The notes under the pieces: generated by a model | Databases searched by the model: none | Told to the model about the DNA's origin: nothing | What the model saw: only the letters and a program-made list of their open reading frames with translations | In this document: positions 40,794 through 50,437 of the stretch, one piece after another | Position numbering within the stretch: the stretch's first letter is position 1 | Layout of the letters: every line of letters starts with the position of its first letter | Made by a program: the position numbers and the translations under genes | Source of the DNA: Clostridia bacterium | Lineage (GTDB): Bacteria; Bacillota; Clostridia; Oscillospirales; Butyricicoccaceae | Assembly (NCBI GenBank): GCA_029099685.1 | Contig: JAQXOO010000020.1 | Coordinates: 1 to 64,000, forward strand | DNA length: 64,000 nt | Reading direction: 5' to 3'

Positions 40794-43700
40794 ATGAAGA
40801 AACGTTTTTGGGCACTTCTTCTCGCGGTCATGATGGTCGTGAGCGTCCTGCCCACGGCAGCGTTCGCGGAAGATCCCACGGAGCCGACCGTTAAGGATAC
40901 GCCGCGGACCGCGAATGACAAAGGCGTAAACATCAGTAAATCGGTCACCGACAATAACGATGGCACGTATAAGGTGACGTTGGAGTCCTGGGTCGAGGGA
41001 ACCACGGAAATCATCCCCGGTGCCGTCGATCCCATGGATATCGTCCTGGTGCTGGATGTCTCTGGCTCCATGGCGGATGGAATTTCTATTGTAACAAGTT
41101 CCAAGCCAGAAAAAATAAAGGCCTCCGTTTTTCCAGTGTTAGGTGCAAAATCAGTTGCTTATCTTCTCTGGAAATATAACGATACGGAAATTTATTACAA
41201 AGACGGCGACTCTTACTACAAGGTTATCGACATGAAACTGACAGGTATCACATGGACGTATACCTGCGAAGAGGATAAAACCTTCACGGTGGATGTTAAG
41301 GACGACATTATCGGGGGCAATTTGTACCGTTATGTGACTGTTGAAGAAGAACAGTCTAAGCTCGAACTCGCACAGAAAGCTATCAATGGGTTTATTGATG
41401 CGGCAGCCGGTAGCGGCAGCGACCACAATATTTCTGTCGTCAAGTTTGCCGGAAATAAGCTGAAGAATAACGGAAATGGCATCGGCGACGACATGTACGA
41501 TGCTGACAATGACCCTTGGGCTGGTGGTTCTGGCCAAAAGTATAACTACACGCAGATTGTTGTTGGCCTGACCTCCGTAAAAACTGGTGCAGATACGCTC
41601 AAGGCTGCCGTAAATGGCTTGAAGGCTGCCGGTGCTACTTCTGCTGATTTGGGTATGCAGCTGGCCCAAAAGGTGTTGAACGAGCGCACTGGCAAGACTC
41701 GTAAGTCTGTTGTCATCTTCTTCACCGATGGCGAGCCCAATCACCACAGCGGTTTTGATGCCGGTGTCGCAAACGACGCTATTAGCAATGCGAAGTCGCT
41801 GAAAGGGAACGACACTACCATTTACACAATTGGCGTGATGAAGGGCGCTGATCCTACCGATATTCGGAGCGACTTCAACAGGTTCATGCACTATGTATCC
41901 AGTAACTATCCCAATGCCAAGTCCATGACTGAGCGCGGCAGTGACGGCAATATGGCTGCCGGTTTCTACAAGACCGCAACCAACGCAGCCGAGCTGAACA
42001 AAATTTTTAAAGCCATCGCTGATGAGACGGTTACGAAGCCCACTACCGTTGTCAACGCCGATGCAATCCTCACCGACACCGTTTCGAAGTACTTCACCCC
42101 TGTCATTCCCAAAGGTGCTACCGGTGTGACCGTCAAGGTCGTGAACGCTGCCGACAATAAGGAAGACCCTAGCTTCAATCTGATCGGCTCCTTTGGCACC
42201 GGCGACCAGGCCAAGACCTTGACCGTTTCCGGCTTTGACTACAGCGCCGAGGGCAATGTGGTCACGAAGAATGATGATGGCCGTATCACCGGTGGCAAAA
42301 AGCTGGTCGTCTCCTTCAATATCACCCCCGACACCTCTTGTGATGACTGGCAGCCGGGCATGGAGTACTACCCCACCAACGTTGCAGGGGATGATGAGGA
42401 GGACAACGCTGGCCTGTACTCCGAGTCTGGCGAGGCCTTCGTCTCCCTCGACAAATCCCCCAAGGCCCTCGTCACCGCTTACTCTGTGACGTATTCCTAT
42501 AGTGGCGGAGCGCCCTCTGGCGCTCCTACTGTCCCCGATGCCGAAGCCTATCTGCCCGGCACCGAAGTCACCGTGGCGACCGCTCCCACGCTGCGCGACT
42601 ACTCTTTCTCTGGCTGGACTGCGGAACCTAACGTTGATATTAGCGAGAATACGTTTACCATGCCCAAGTGTGATGTGGCCTTCACCGGCAGCTGGAGCGA
42701 GAACCCTCCCGCCACTGTCACCGTGACCTTTAACGCCAACGGCGGCGCCTGGGACGAGGCTGTTAAGGACTACACCATGGGCACAGACAATAAGACTGCG
42801 TCCATTACTGCCGAAAAGCCCTACTCTTTGGTGCAGATCACTGAACCTAAGCGGGATGGCTACAAGTTTATCGGCTGGTATTACGAGGGCGTTCCTGTTG
42901 CGCTGGCCGGTCAGGCTATTTACGAGGACATCACGCTGACTGCTGGCTGGGAACAGCTTCCTCCCGGCACTGTAAGCTATACTGTACATCAGCACTATAT
43001 GGATGCTAATCGTAAAGAAGTCTATGCGTTAAATCTTGTGGACTTGACGGCTGTTGATACGACCACTTATGCCGATGTCATTGCCGATTATGATGATAAT
43101 AAGGTCTACTACGGTGAAACGTATCTGTATGTGGCTTCCGAAACTACGATTTCCACGGGCGCTATGGTGAACGCTCCGCTGCAGGATGGCGCTGTTATTG
43201 ACCTGTACTATTATCTGGATGCTTGGCATGATGCCACCAACCCTGATGACAAGGACAGTGACAAGGGCGGCGACGACATCCCCGATAAGTATCAGGTACT
43301 GGTAAAGTTTGAAGCAGCGGATGAGAATGGCACTGTTACCGGTGACGGCCGCATCCAGGTCTTTACCAACAAAATTGAAGACACTACCACGGTTTCCTAT
43401 GCGGATAAGCTGGATGTGACACCTTCTCTTGATGAAGTTGTTGTGGATCCTGCTGATGATTACGCCTTTGACATTTGGACCAAGGATAAGGGTATAGACG
43501 CTGTCAATCCTGCCACAAAGCTGGAAGGTGTTGCGGCAGGAACAACCATTACCTTCTACGCTCATTTCGATACCGATGTTATCGGCGGCGTTAATGGCGG
43601 TGACGGCATCCCCGACAAGTATCAGGCCAAAGTGACCTATCAGGTCGTAAACGGCACCTGGTCTGACGGCACCGCTGCTGCTCAGGTGAAGATCTTCAAC

Positions 43701-45062
43701 CTGAGTGAGAAAGATGGTGCCACTGGCACATGGAAGCCCACCAATGTTACTCTGGGTGCTATGCCCAAAGACATGAAGCCTGACGCAATGCATACAGATG
43801 ACGGCGCGTGGGATACGACTCATGAGCCCAATGATAAACCTGTGAATGGTGCGGTCTACACCTACACCTTCACTACCACCAAGGCCCCCGGCCTGAGCGT
43901 CACCAAGACCGTCAACAAGACGTCTGTCACCGTTGGCGACACCGTCAAGTACACCATCACCGTGAAGAACACCGGCAACGTCGATTTGACCAATGTGAAC
44001 GTTGTCGAAGCCTTCGGCGGCGATTTCAGCAAGATCACCAACGTTACCGGCGCTGATCTGGTCACCAAAAATGGATTTGTAATCCGTGAGTTGAAGGCTG
44101 GCAGTGATCCTGTGGAGATCACCTTCTCCTACAAGACCACCAAGCGCGAGACTCTGACCAACTCTGTGGAGGTATCCGCCCTCAATCCCGCCAATCCCGA
44201 CGGCGGCACCGTTACCGATTCTGCCAAGTCCCCCGATGTCACCGTCAAGAGCGAGCCCATCACCCCCGTCGGCCCCTCCAAGCCCCAGCTGAACTATGAG
44301 GACCACTACGCCTATGTGGTGGGTTATCCCGACGGACTGGTGCATCCCGAGCGCAACATCACCCGCGCCGAGGTTGCCACCATCTTCTTCCGGATGCTGC
44401 TGGATGAGAGCCGCGAGTACTTCTGGGCCCAGGAGAATGACTTCTCTGACGTGGCCGAGACCGACTGGTTCAACAACGCCGTCTCTACCCTGGCCAACGC
44501 CCAGCTGATCAACGGCTATCCCGACGGCAGCTACCGTCCCAACGCCAACATCACCCGCGCCGAGTTCGCCACCATCGCCATCCGCTTCTTCCTGGATGAG
44601 GATGTGGAGATCGAGGAAAACAACCTGTCCGACGTCAAGGGCCACTGGGCTGAGGCCAACATCAACCTGGCCTATGCTCTGGAGCTGATCAACGGCTATC
44701 CCGACGGCACCTTCCGTCCCGACCAGAAGATCACCCGCGCCGAGGCCATGGCCATCGTCAACCGCGTCCTGAAGCGCGCTCCTGAAAAGGATCACCTGCT
44801 GAAGGACATGATCGAATGGCCCGACAACCTGAACACCGCCGCGTGGTACTACGCCGATGTGCAGGAAGCCACCAACTCCCACAAGTTCCACATGGACAAG
44901 GAAGAGGAGTATGAGATCTGGACCGAGCTGCTGCCCGTCCGCGACTGGGTCGCCCTGGAGCAGGAGTGGTCCAAGGCCAATTCCTCCAAGAACCCCGGCG
45001 AAGTGGTGGACATTAAGATCACCACGCCCGAGGCTGGCGACAACGGCCTGAAGCTGGACTGA
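40794..45062 (+). CDS. Large SLH-anchored surface protein with von Willebrand A domain
   Basis: The 1422-residue secreted protein has a signal peptide with cleavage near AFA-ED (25). A vWA domain at about 80-410 starts with the MIDAS motif DVSGSMADG (88-96) and continues FFTDGEPNHHS. About 90 residues (97-188) are inserted right after the MIDAS motif. InlB-like repeat modules lie at 565-635 and 642-720, and a MucBP-like piece at 727-810. Two SHIRT-like modules begin DIPDKYQ (828) and GIPDKYQ (938). A DUF11 domain follows (about 1034-1150). Three SLH domains (1166-1360) with TRAE motifs anchor it to the wall. It is a likely adhesin or biofilm/host-contact protein with its own promoter. Confidence 0.9.
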   Translation: MKKRFWALLLAVMMVVSVLPTAAFAEDPTEPTVKDTPRTANDKGVNISKSVTDNNDGTYKVTLESWVEGTTEIIPGAVDPMDIVLVLDVSGSMADGISIVTSSKPEKIKASVFPVLGAKSVAYLLWKYNDTEIYYKDGDSYYKVIDMKLTGITWTYTCEEDKTFTVDVKDDIIGGNLYRYVTVEEEQSKLELAQKAINGFIDAAAGSGSDHNISVVKFAGNKLKNNGNGIGDDMYDADNDPWAGGSGQKYNYTQIVVGLTSVKTGADTLKAAVNGLKAAGATSADLGMQLAQKVLNERTGKTRKSVVIFFTDGEPNHHSGFDAGVANDAISNAKSLKGNDTTIYTIGVMKGADPTDIRSDFNRFMHYVSSNYPNAKSMTERGSDGNMAAGFYKTATNAAELNKIFKAIADETVTKPTTVVNADAILTDTVSKYFTPVIPKGATGVTVKVVNAADNKEDPSFNLIGSFGTGDQAKTLTVSGFDYSAEGNVVTKNDDGRITGGKKLVVSFNITPDTSCDDWQPGMEYYPTNVAGDDEEDNAGLYSESGEAFVSLDKSPKALVTAYSVTYSYSGGAPSGAPTVPDAEAYLPGTEVTVATAPTLRDYSFSGWTAEPNVDISENTFTMPKCDVAFTGSWSENPPATVTVTFNANGGAWDEAVKDYTMGTDNKTASITAEKPYSLVQITEPKRDGYKFIGWYYEGVPVALAGQAIYEDITLTAGWEQLPPGTVSYTVHQHYMDANRKEVYALNLVDLTAVDTTTYADVIADYDDNKVYYGETYLYVASETTISTGAMVNAPLQDGAVIDLYYYLDAWHDATNPDDKDSDKGGDDIPDKYQVLVKFEAADENGTVTGDGRIQVFTNKIEDTTTVSYADKLDVTPSLDEVVVDPADDYAFDIWTKDKGIDAVNPATKLEGVAAGTTITFYAHFDTDVIGGVNGGDGIPDKYQAKVTYQVVNGTWSDGTAAAQVKIFNLSEKDGATGTWKPTNVTLGAMPKDMKPDAMHTDDGAWDTTHEPNDKPVNGAVYTYTFTTTKAPGLSVTKTVNKTSVTVGDTVKYTITVKNTGNVDLTNVNVVEAFGGDFSKITNVTGADLVTKNGFVIRELKAGSDPVEITFSYKTTKRETLTNSVEVSALNPANPDGGTVTDSAKSPDVTVKSEPITPVGPSKPQLNYEDHYAYVVGYPDGLVHPERNITRAEVATIFFRMLLDESREYFWAQENDFSDVAETDWFNNAVSTLANAQLINGYPDGSYRPNANITRAEFATIAIRFFLDEDVEIEENNLSDVKGHWAEANINLAYALELINGYPDGTFRPDQKITRAEAMAIVNRVLKRAPEKDHLLKDMIEWPDNLNTAAWYYADVQEATNSHKFHMDKEEEYEIWTELLPVRDWVALEQEWSKANSSKNPGEVVDIKITTPEAGDNGLKLD

Positions 45063-45071
45063 GTCCAATGG

Positions 45072-45101
45072 AAAAGACCGCCCGAAAGGGCGGTCTTTTT
45101 T
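45072..45101. terminator. Bidirectional terminator between the surface protein and ABC-F genes
   Basis: AAAAGACCGCCC and GGGCGGTCTTTTTT with a GAAA loop. It serves the plus-strand surface protein (stop at 45062) and also ends the minus-strand ABC-F transcript (stop at 45149). Confidence 0.9.
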
Positions 45102-45148
45102 CATGCAAACGGGATTTTTTAGAGGTATTTTGGGGTTTTGCGGATTTT

Positions 45149-46756
45149 TTACAGCTTTTCGCCCCTGGCGCGGCGGTTTTCGATGAACTCGTCATAGGTG
45201 CCGCGGAAGTCGGTGACGCCGTTTTCCTCCAGACGGATGATGCGGTTGGCGATGGTCTGGATGAACTCGTGGTCGTGGCTGGTGAAGATCACCACGCCCT
45301 TGAAGTCCCGCAGGCCGTCATTCAGGGCGGTGATGGACTCCAGGTCCAGGTGATTGGTGGGCTGGTCCAGCACCAGCACGTTGGAGCCGAACAGCATCAT
45401 GCGGGACAGCATACACCGCACCCGCTCGCCGCCGGACAGCACCTTGGCGGGCTTGAACACCTCGTCGCCGGAAAACAGCATTCGCCCCAAAAAGCCCCGG
45501 AGGAAGGTCTCTGTGTCCTCGGTGGGGGAATACTGCCGCAGCCACTCGATGAGATTCAGCTCCACGCCGTCGAAAAAGGCGCCGTTGTCCTTTGGGAAAT
45601 AACTCATGGAGGTGGTGCCGCCCCACTTGAAGGAGCCTTCATAGTCCTCGTCCTCGCCGGCGATGATCTTGAACAGGGCAGTGACCGCCAGCTCGTTTTC
45701 CGCCAAAAAGGCCACCTTGTCGGTGCGCTCCAGCCGCAGGTCGCCGAAGCGGAACAGCGTTTCGCCGTTTTCCGTTTTGGACAGGCCGTGGAACTCCAAA
45801 ATCTCCTTGCCGCACTCCCGGTCGGGGGTGAAGCCCACGAAGGGGTACCGGCGGGAGGAGGCGGGCAGCTCCTCCACCGTCAGCTTGTCCAGCAGCTTTT
45901 TGCGGGAGGTGGCCTGGCGGGATTTGGATTTGTTGGCAGAGAACCGGGCGATGAAGTTTTGCAGGTCGGCGATCTTTTCCTCTACCCGCCGGTTTTGCTG
46001 CTTGATGAGCTTCTGCATCAGCTGGGAGCTTTCGTACCAGAACTCGTAGTTGCCCACATACATCTTGATCTGGCCGAAGTCGATGTCCACGATGTGGGTG
46101 CAGACGTTGTTGAGGAAGTGACGGTCGTGGCTGACCACCAAAACGGTGCCGGGGTACTCAATAATGAACTCCTCCAGCCACTCGATGGCGTCCAGGTCCA
46201 GCTGGTTGGTGGGCTCGTCCAACAGGATGATGTCCGGGCTGCCGAACAGGGCCTGGGCCAGCAGCACCTTGACCTTTTCGCTGTCGGTGATGGCGCTCAT
46301 CTGCTCATACAGGATGGACTCCGGCAGGCCCAGCCCCTGGACCAGGCGGGAGGCGTCGGATTCCGACTCCCAGCCGCCCATCTCGGCGTACTCGCCCTCC
46401 AGCTCGGCGGCGCGGATGCCGTCCTCGTCGGTGAAATCTTCTTTGGCGTACAGGGCGTCCTTTTCCTTCCACACCTCGTACAGTCGTTTGTTGCCCATGA
46501 TCACGGTGTCCAGCACCGGATATTCGTCAAAGGCGAAGTGGTCCTGGCGCAGCACCGACATCCGCATATTTTTGGCCATGGACACCGTCCCGGAGGAAGG
46601 CTCCAGCTGCCCCTCCAGAATGCGGAGGAAGGTGGATTTGCCCGCGCCGTTGGCGCCGATGATGCCGTAGCAGTTGCCGGGGGTGAACTTCAGGTCCACG
46701 TGCTTGAACAGGGTCTGCTTGTCGAAGGTCATGCTCAGGTCAGAAACGACGATCAT
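45149..46756 (-). CDS. ABC-F family ATPase, YkpA/YbiT type
   Basis: The 535-residue soluble protein has two ABC domains joined by the ABC-F linker. The first Walker A is GANGAGKST. The first signature is ITDSEKVK rather than LSGGE, and the first Walker B is LLDEPTNQLDLDA. In the second domain the Walker A is AENELAVTALFKII, degenerate as in Bacillus YkpA. The signature LSGGERVRCMLSR is good. The Walker B is LVLDQPTNHLDLES, with Gln in place of the catalytic Glu (codon CAG). ABC-F proteins of this type act on translating ribosomes. It is monocistronic with its own promoter. Confidence 0.9.
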   Translation of the reverse strand: MIVVSDLSMTFDKQTLFKHVDLKFTPGNCYGIIGANGAGKSTFLRILEGQLEPSSGTVSMAKNMRMSVLRQDHFAFDEYPVLDTVIMGNKRLYEVWKEKDALYAKEDFTDEDGIRAAELEGEYAEMGGWESESDASRLVQGLGLPESILYEQMSAITDSEKVKVLLAQALFGSPDIILLDEPTNQLDLDAIEWLEEFIIEYPGTVLVVSHDRHFLNNVCTHIVDIDFGQIKMYVGNYEFWYESSQLMQKLIKQQNRRVEEKIADLQNFIARFSANKSKSRQATSRKKLLDKLTVEELPASSRRYPFVGFTPDRECGKEILEFHGLSKTENGETLFRFGDLRLERTDKVAFLAENELAVTALFKIIAGEDEDYEGSFKWGGTTSMSYFPKDNGAFFDGVELNLIEWLRQYSPTEDTETFLRGFLGRMLFSGDEVFKPAKVLSGGERVRCMLSRMMLFGSNVLVLDQPTNHLDLESITALNDGLRDFKGVVIFTSHDHEFIQTIANRIIRLEENGVTDFRGTYDEFIENRRARGEKL

Positions 46757-46809
46757 GTGACATTCTCCTATAGATTAGAAATTGGATCTATTTTGACATA
46801 TACAATTTC

Positions 46810-46838
46810 ATTATAAGGGAGAAACCCAGCCCGGTCAA
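46810..46838 (-). promoter_or_regulatory. Promoter for the ABC-F gene
   Basis: On the minus strand TTGACC (46833-46838) and TATAAT (46810-46815) lie 17 bases apart, 54 bases before the ATG. Confidence 0.8.
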
Positions 46839-46971
46839 GCCCCGGGGCGGCCGCCCCTTTGCCGGACTGCCGGCAGGGGGGAACACGGCGGTTTTCCTTG
46901 CGGACGGCCTGCCGCGACAACAGCCCCGCGAAACGGGCAAAAGCGGGCGCGCCCTGCCGGGACGGCGCCGG

Positions 46972-47000
46972 GTGACAAACACCGTTTTTTGTGGTATACT
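46972..47000 (+). promoter_or_regulatory. Promoter for the trmN-rsmI operon
   Basis: GTGACA (46972-46977) and TATACT (46995-47000) lie 17 bases apart, 21 bases before the first ATG. Confidence 0.65.
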
Positions 47001-47020
47001 GGGCAAAAGGCGGTGAGGGT

Positions 47021-47731
47021 ATGGAAAAGCAGGTGGACATCCGTCCGGGCATTGCGCTGGTCCAGGACAGCCGGTTCTTCCCTCTGGAAGAGGACACGGT
47101 GCTGCTGTCCGCCTTTGCCGCGCCGAAAAAAGGGGCGCTGGGGCTGGACCTGGGGGCGGGCCAGGGCTTTTTGGCCATTTTATGCGGCCTGCGCCGCCCG
47201 GACCTGCATCTGGAGGGACTGGAGCTGCAGCCGGAGGCCTGTGCCCTGGCACAAGCCAATGCCCGCCGGGCAGGGCTGGAATTGCCGGTGACGGCGGGCG
47301 ATCTGCGGCAGCTGCCGGGGGCGCTTCACGGCCGCTATGATTTTGTGCTGTGCAACCCGCCCTATTATGAGCAGGCCCGGGGCCGGACCGTCCGGAACAG
47401 CGCCCTGGCTCAGGCCCGCTGCGATCTGGGAGCCGGCATCGGCCAGGTGTGCCGGGCGGCGTTTCTGACACTGAAAACCGGGGGAAGGCTGTACCTGTGC
47501 TTTCCGGCGGGCCGCCTGCCGGACCTGTGCGCCGCGCTGGAGCAAAACCGGCTGGCGCCCAAGTGCCTGCGGCTGGTCCACGCCGGACCGGACAAGGCCG
47601 CCCACCTGGCCCTTATGGAGGCCGTCAAGCAGGGCGGACCGGGGCTGACCGTGCTGCCGCCGCTGTTTGTGCGGGAGGAAAACGGCGCGCCGTCCCGGGA
47701 ATACCGTGAAATTTACGGGGGAATTGTATGA
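47021..47731 (+). CDS. tRNA1(Val) (adenine-N6)-methyltransferase-like protein
   Basis: The 236-residue SAM-dependent methyltransferase has motif I LGLDLGAGQGFLAILCG and the N6-adenine catalytic motif CNPPYYEQARG, the YfiC/TrmN6 pattern. LKTGGRLYLCFPAGRL is in the expected place. It probably methylates a tRNA adenine, although the exact position is inferred from the family. ATG 47021 is used because GGTGAGGG lies before it. Its stop overlaps the rsmI start by 4 bases. Confidence 0.85.
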   Translation: MEKQVDIRPGIALVQDSRFFPLEEDTVLLSAFAAPKKGALGLDLGAGQGFLAILCGLRRPDLHLEGLELQPEACALAQANARRAGLELPVTAGDLRQLPGALHGRYDFVLCNPPYYEQARGRTVRNSALAQARCDLGAGIGQVCRAAFLTLKTGGRLYLCFPAGRLPDLCAALEQNRLAPKCLRLVHAGPDKAAHLALMEAVKQGGPGLTVLPPLFVREENGAPSREYREIYGGIV

Positions 47732-48591
47732 CTGACGAGAGAAAACCGGGCAAACTGTATGTGGTGGCAACGCCCATCGGCAATCTGGGGGATTTTTCGC
47801 CCAGGGCGGTGGAAACATTGGAGGCGGTGGATTTCATCGCCGCGGAGGACACACGCGTGGGCGCGAAGCTGCTGAACAAATTCGAGATCAAAAAGCCCCA
47901 GATCTCCTATTTTGAGCACAACCGCCGCACAAAAGGGGAGTACATCGTGGAGCGCATTTTGGGGGGCGAAAGCTGCGCCATCATCACCGACGCGGGGACT
48001 CCCGCCATTTCCGACCCGGGCACCGACCTGGTGGACCTGTGCGCCCGAAACGGCATTGAGGTGGCAGCCGTCCCCGGCTGCAGCGCGGTGGTGGCTGCGC
48101 TGAGCATCTCCGGCATGGCCTGCGGGCGGTTCACCTTCGAGGGCTTTTTGTCCACCACCGCCAAAAACCGCCGGGAGCATCTCAACGAGGTGAAGACGGA
48201 AAAGCGCACCATGGTGTTTTACGAGGCGCCGCACAAGCTGCTGCGCACCCTGCAGGATATGCTGGACTGCTGGGGCGACCGGCCCATCGCCCTGTGCCGG
48301 GAGATCACCAAGCTTCATGAGGAGTGCTTCCGCACCACCCTGTCCGGCGCGGTGGAGCATTACACCCAAAATCCGCCCCGGGGCGAGTTTGTGCTGGTCA
48401 TCGGCGGCTGCGGGGAGCAGGAGGAGCCCAAATCCCAGGTGGACCTGCTGGCCCAGGTACAGGCGCTGGTGGAGGAGGGACTGCCCTTGAACGCTGCCGT
48501 CAAGCAGGTGGCCCGGGCCAACAACGCCCCCAAAAACGCCCTGTACCAGCAGGCGCTGGAGCGGCTCAAGGGGCCGGAAGGAGAAGAATAA
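47728..48591 (+). CDS. rsmI: 16S rRNA (cytidine(1402)-2'-O)-methyltransferase
   Basis: The 287-residue tetrapyrrole-methylase fold enzyme has LYVVATPIGNLGDFSPRA, FIAAEDTRVGAKLLNKF and the characteristic VSGCSA-like AAVPGCSAVVAALSISGMA. It methylates the 2'-OH of C1402 in the decoding centre, using SAM. The length is normal. It is translationally coupled to the preceding methyltransferase. Confidence 0.95.
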   Translation: MTDERKPGKLYVVATPIGNLGDFSPRAVETLEAVDFIAAEDTRVGAKLLNKFEIKKPQISYFEHNRRTKGEYIVERILGGESCAIITDAGTPAISDPGTDLVDLCARNGIEVAAVPGCSAVVAALSISGMACGRFTFEGFLSTTAKNRREHLNEVKTEKRTMVFYEAPHKLLRTLQDMLDCWGDRPIALCREITKLHEECFRTTLSGAVEHYTQNPPRGEFVLVIGGCGEQEEPKSQVDLLAQVQALVEEGLPLNAAVKQVARANNAPKNALYQQALERLKGPEGEE

Positions 48592-48615
48592 CGGCGGGGG
48601 AGGCGCAAACCAAAC

Positions 48616-49224
48616 ATGACCGTGAAAAAGCTGCCCTTTGAGGCCTATCAGACCGACGGCATCACCCTGGCCAAACGGCTGCTGGGCTGCCGCCTGGCGC
48701 ACCGCACCCCGGAGGGGGTCTGCGGCGGCGTGATCGTGGAGACCGAGGCCTATATGGGCCTTGCGGACGACGCGGCCCACAGCTACCGGGGAAAGCCCGG
48801 CGGCCGGGTCAACGTCCAGTACGGCCCCGGGGGCTTTGCCTATATCTATCTCATCTACGGGATGCACAGCTGCGTGAACGTGGTGGCCAACGTCCCCGGC
48901 ACACCGGAGGCGGTGCTCATCCGCGCCCTGATGCCCGACCGGGGCCTGGAGCAGATGTATGCCCGCCGCCCAAAGGCGAAAAAGGACCTGCAGCTGTGTT
49001 CCGGCCCGGGAAAGCTGTGCGCCGCTCTGGACATCACCCGGGCCCAGTACGGCCTGGACCTCACCGGAGATGAACTGTGGATCGAGGACCGGGCGGAAAC
49101 GCCGGAGATCCAGGCCAGCCCCCGCATCGGCGTGGAATATGCAAAGGAGTGCGGCGGAAAGCCCTGGCGGTTCACCGTGGCAGGCAGCCCCTGGGTCAGC
49201 GTAAAGCCGCCGCGGGAGGAGTGA
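48616..49224 (+). CDS. DNA-3-methyladenine glycosylase (AAG/Mpg family)
   Basis: The 202-residue glycosylase starts base excision of alkylated purines. The family motif VIVETEAYMGLADDAAHSYRGK contains the catalytic Glu. YLIYGMHSCVNVVANVPGTPEAVLIRAL gives the DNA-contacting Tyr region. It lacks the long N-terminal region of human AAG, as usual in bacteria. The next gene begins 4 bases after its stop. Confidence 0.92.
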   Translation: MTVKKLPFEAYQTDGITLAKRLLGCRLAHRTPEGVCGGVIVETEAYMGLADDAAHSYRGKPGGRVNVQYGPGGFAYIYLIYGMHSCVNVVANVPGTPEAVLIRALMPDRGLEQMYARRPKAKKDLQLCSGPGKLCAALDITRAQYGLDLTGDELWIEDRAETPEIQASPRIGVEYAKECGGKPWRFTVAGSPWVSVKPPREE

Positions 49225-49228
49225 CCCC

Positions 49229-50419
49229 ATGTCTGATTTCCGTTTGGAGACCGGCCGCCTGCTGCTGCGGGAGATGACCCAGGCGGATTACCCGGCCCTG
49301 GCCGCCATCCTCCGGGATCCGCAGGTGATGTACGCCTATGAGCACGCCTTCAGTCCCGGAGAGACCCAGGCCTGGCTGGACCGGCAGCGGGACCGCTACG
49401 CCCTTTACGGGCACGGCCTGTGGGCTGTGGTGCTGAAGGAGACCGGCCGGATGATCGGCCAGTGCGGCCTGACCTGGCAGGTCTGGCGGGATTCCACCGT
49501 GCTGGAGGTGGGCTACCACCTGCGCCGGGACTGCTGGGGCCGGGGCTATGCCACCGAGGCCGCCCGGGCCTGCATCCGGTACGCCTTTGAGGCTTTGGGC
49601 GCACCCCGGGTCCACACCATCATCCGGGACACCAATCTGGCATCCCAGGCGGTGGCCCGCCGCTGCGGGCTGAAAGTCAGCGACCGGTGGGTCAAGCACT
49701 ACCGGGGCATGGAGATGCACCACCTGCTCTTTCGCCTGGATTCCCCCGTCTCACGGCCCCAAAAGCAGCCCCTGCTCCTGACTGTCCGGCAGGCGCGCCC
49801 CGGCGACCGGGAGGAGGTGGAATGTCTGACCCGGGAGGCCTTTTGGGACGTACACCGCCCCGGCTGCAGCGAGCCGCTGCTGGTCCACCGGCTGTGGACC
49901 TCCCCGGCGCTGGTGCCGGAGCTGGCGCTGGTGGCCCAAGGGGAGCAAGGCCTGGCGGGCAGCATCCTGTTCACCCGGGCCGCCCTGCTCCGGGAGGAGG
50001 CGCCGCCCCTGCCGGTGCTTAGCTTCGGGCCTCTGGCGGTGCTGCCGGCCTGCCAGGGAAAGGGCGTGGGCCAAGCCCTCATCGCCCGGGGAAAGGCCGC
50101 CGCCCGGGCCATGGGCTACGACGCCATTGTGATCTTCGGTGACCCGGATTATTACCGCCGGGCGGGGTTCATCCCCGCGGAGATGTACGGCATCACCGAC
50201 AGCCGGGGCCTGTACGCCGCCGCTCTGCTGGCCTGTGAACTGGTCCCCGGCGCGCTGGATGGCTGTGGCGGCCGGTTTGTCCGGGACCCGGTGTTTGAAA
50301 CGGACCCGGCGGAGGCCGCCGCCTTTGACCGGCGCTTCCCGCCCAGGACCGCCCATGCCGGGCTGCCCTCCCAGCGGCGGTTTGAGATGCTGGCGTCCAT
50401 GAAGCGCCCCCGCCCCTGA
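49229..50419 (+). CDS. Tandem GNAT acetyltransferase fusion
   Basis: The 396-residue protein joins two GNAT domains. The N-terminal one (1-170) is RimJ/RimL-like (LETGRLLLREMTQADYPALAAIL; VGYHLRRDCWGRGYATEAARACI). The C-terminal one (about 182-360) is YhbS-like (FGPLAVLPACQGKGVGQALIARG; IVIFGDPDYYRRAGFIPA). No stop or frameshift separates them. A start with GGGAGGAG eight bases ahead supports the full length. The C-terminal 40 residues are extra. The substrates are unknown. It lies in the rsmI operon. Confidence 0.85.
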   Translation: MSDFRLETGRLLLREMTQADYPALAAILRDPQVMYAYEHAFSPGETQAWLDRQRDRYALYGHGLWAVVLKETGRMIGQCGLTWQVWRDSTVLEVGYHLRRDCWGRGYATEAARACIRYAFEALGAPRVHTIIRDTNLASQAVARRCGLKVSDRWVKHYRGMEMHHLLFRLDSPVSRPQKQPLLLTVRQARPGDREEVECLTREAFWDVHRPGCSEPLLVHRLWTSPALVPELALVAQGEQGLAGSILFTRAALLREEAPPLPVLSFGPLAVLPACQGKGVGQALIARGKAAARAMGYDAIVIFGDPDYYRRAGFIPAEMYGITDSRGLYAAALLACELVPGALDGCGGRFVRDPVFETDPAEAAAFDRRFPPRTAHAGLPSQRRFEMLASMKRPRP

Positions 50420-50437
50420 TGAAAGGAGTGTTTTTAC

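Noticed and set aside
46840..46970. GC-rich spacer upstream of the trmN-like gene as a possible decayed gene
   Set aside because: No family motif could be read in any frame, and the flanking promoters account for the spacing.
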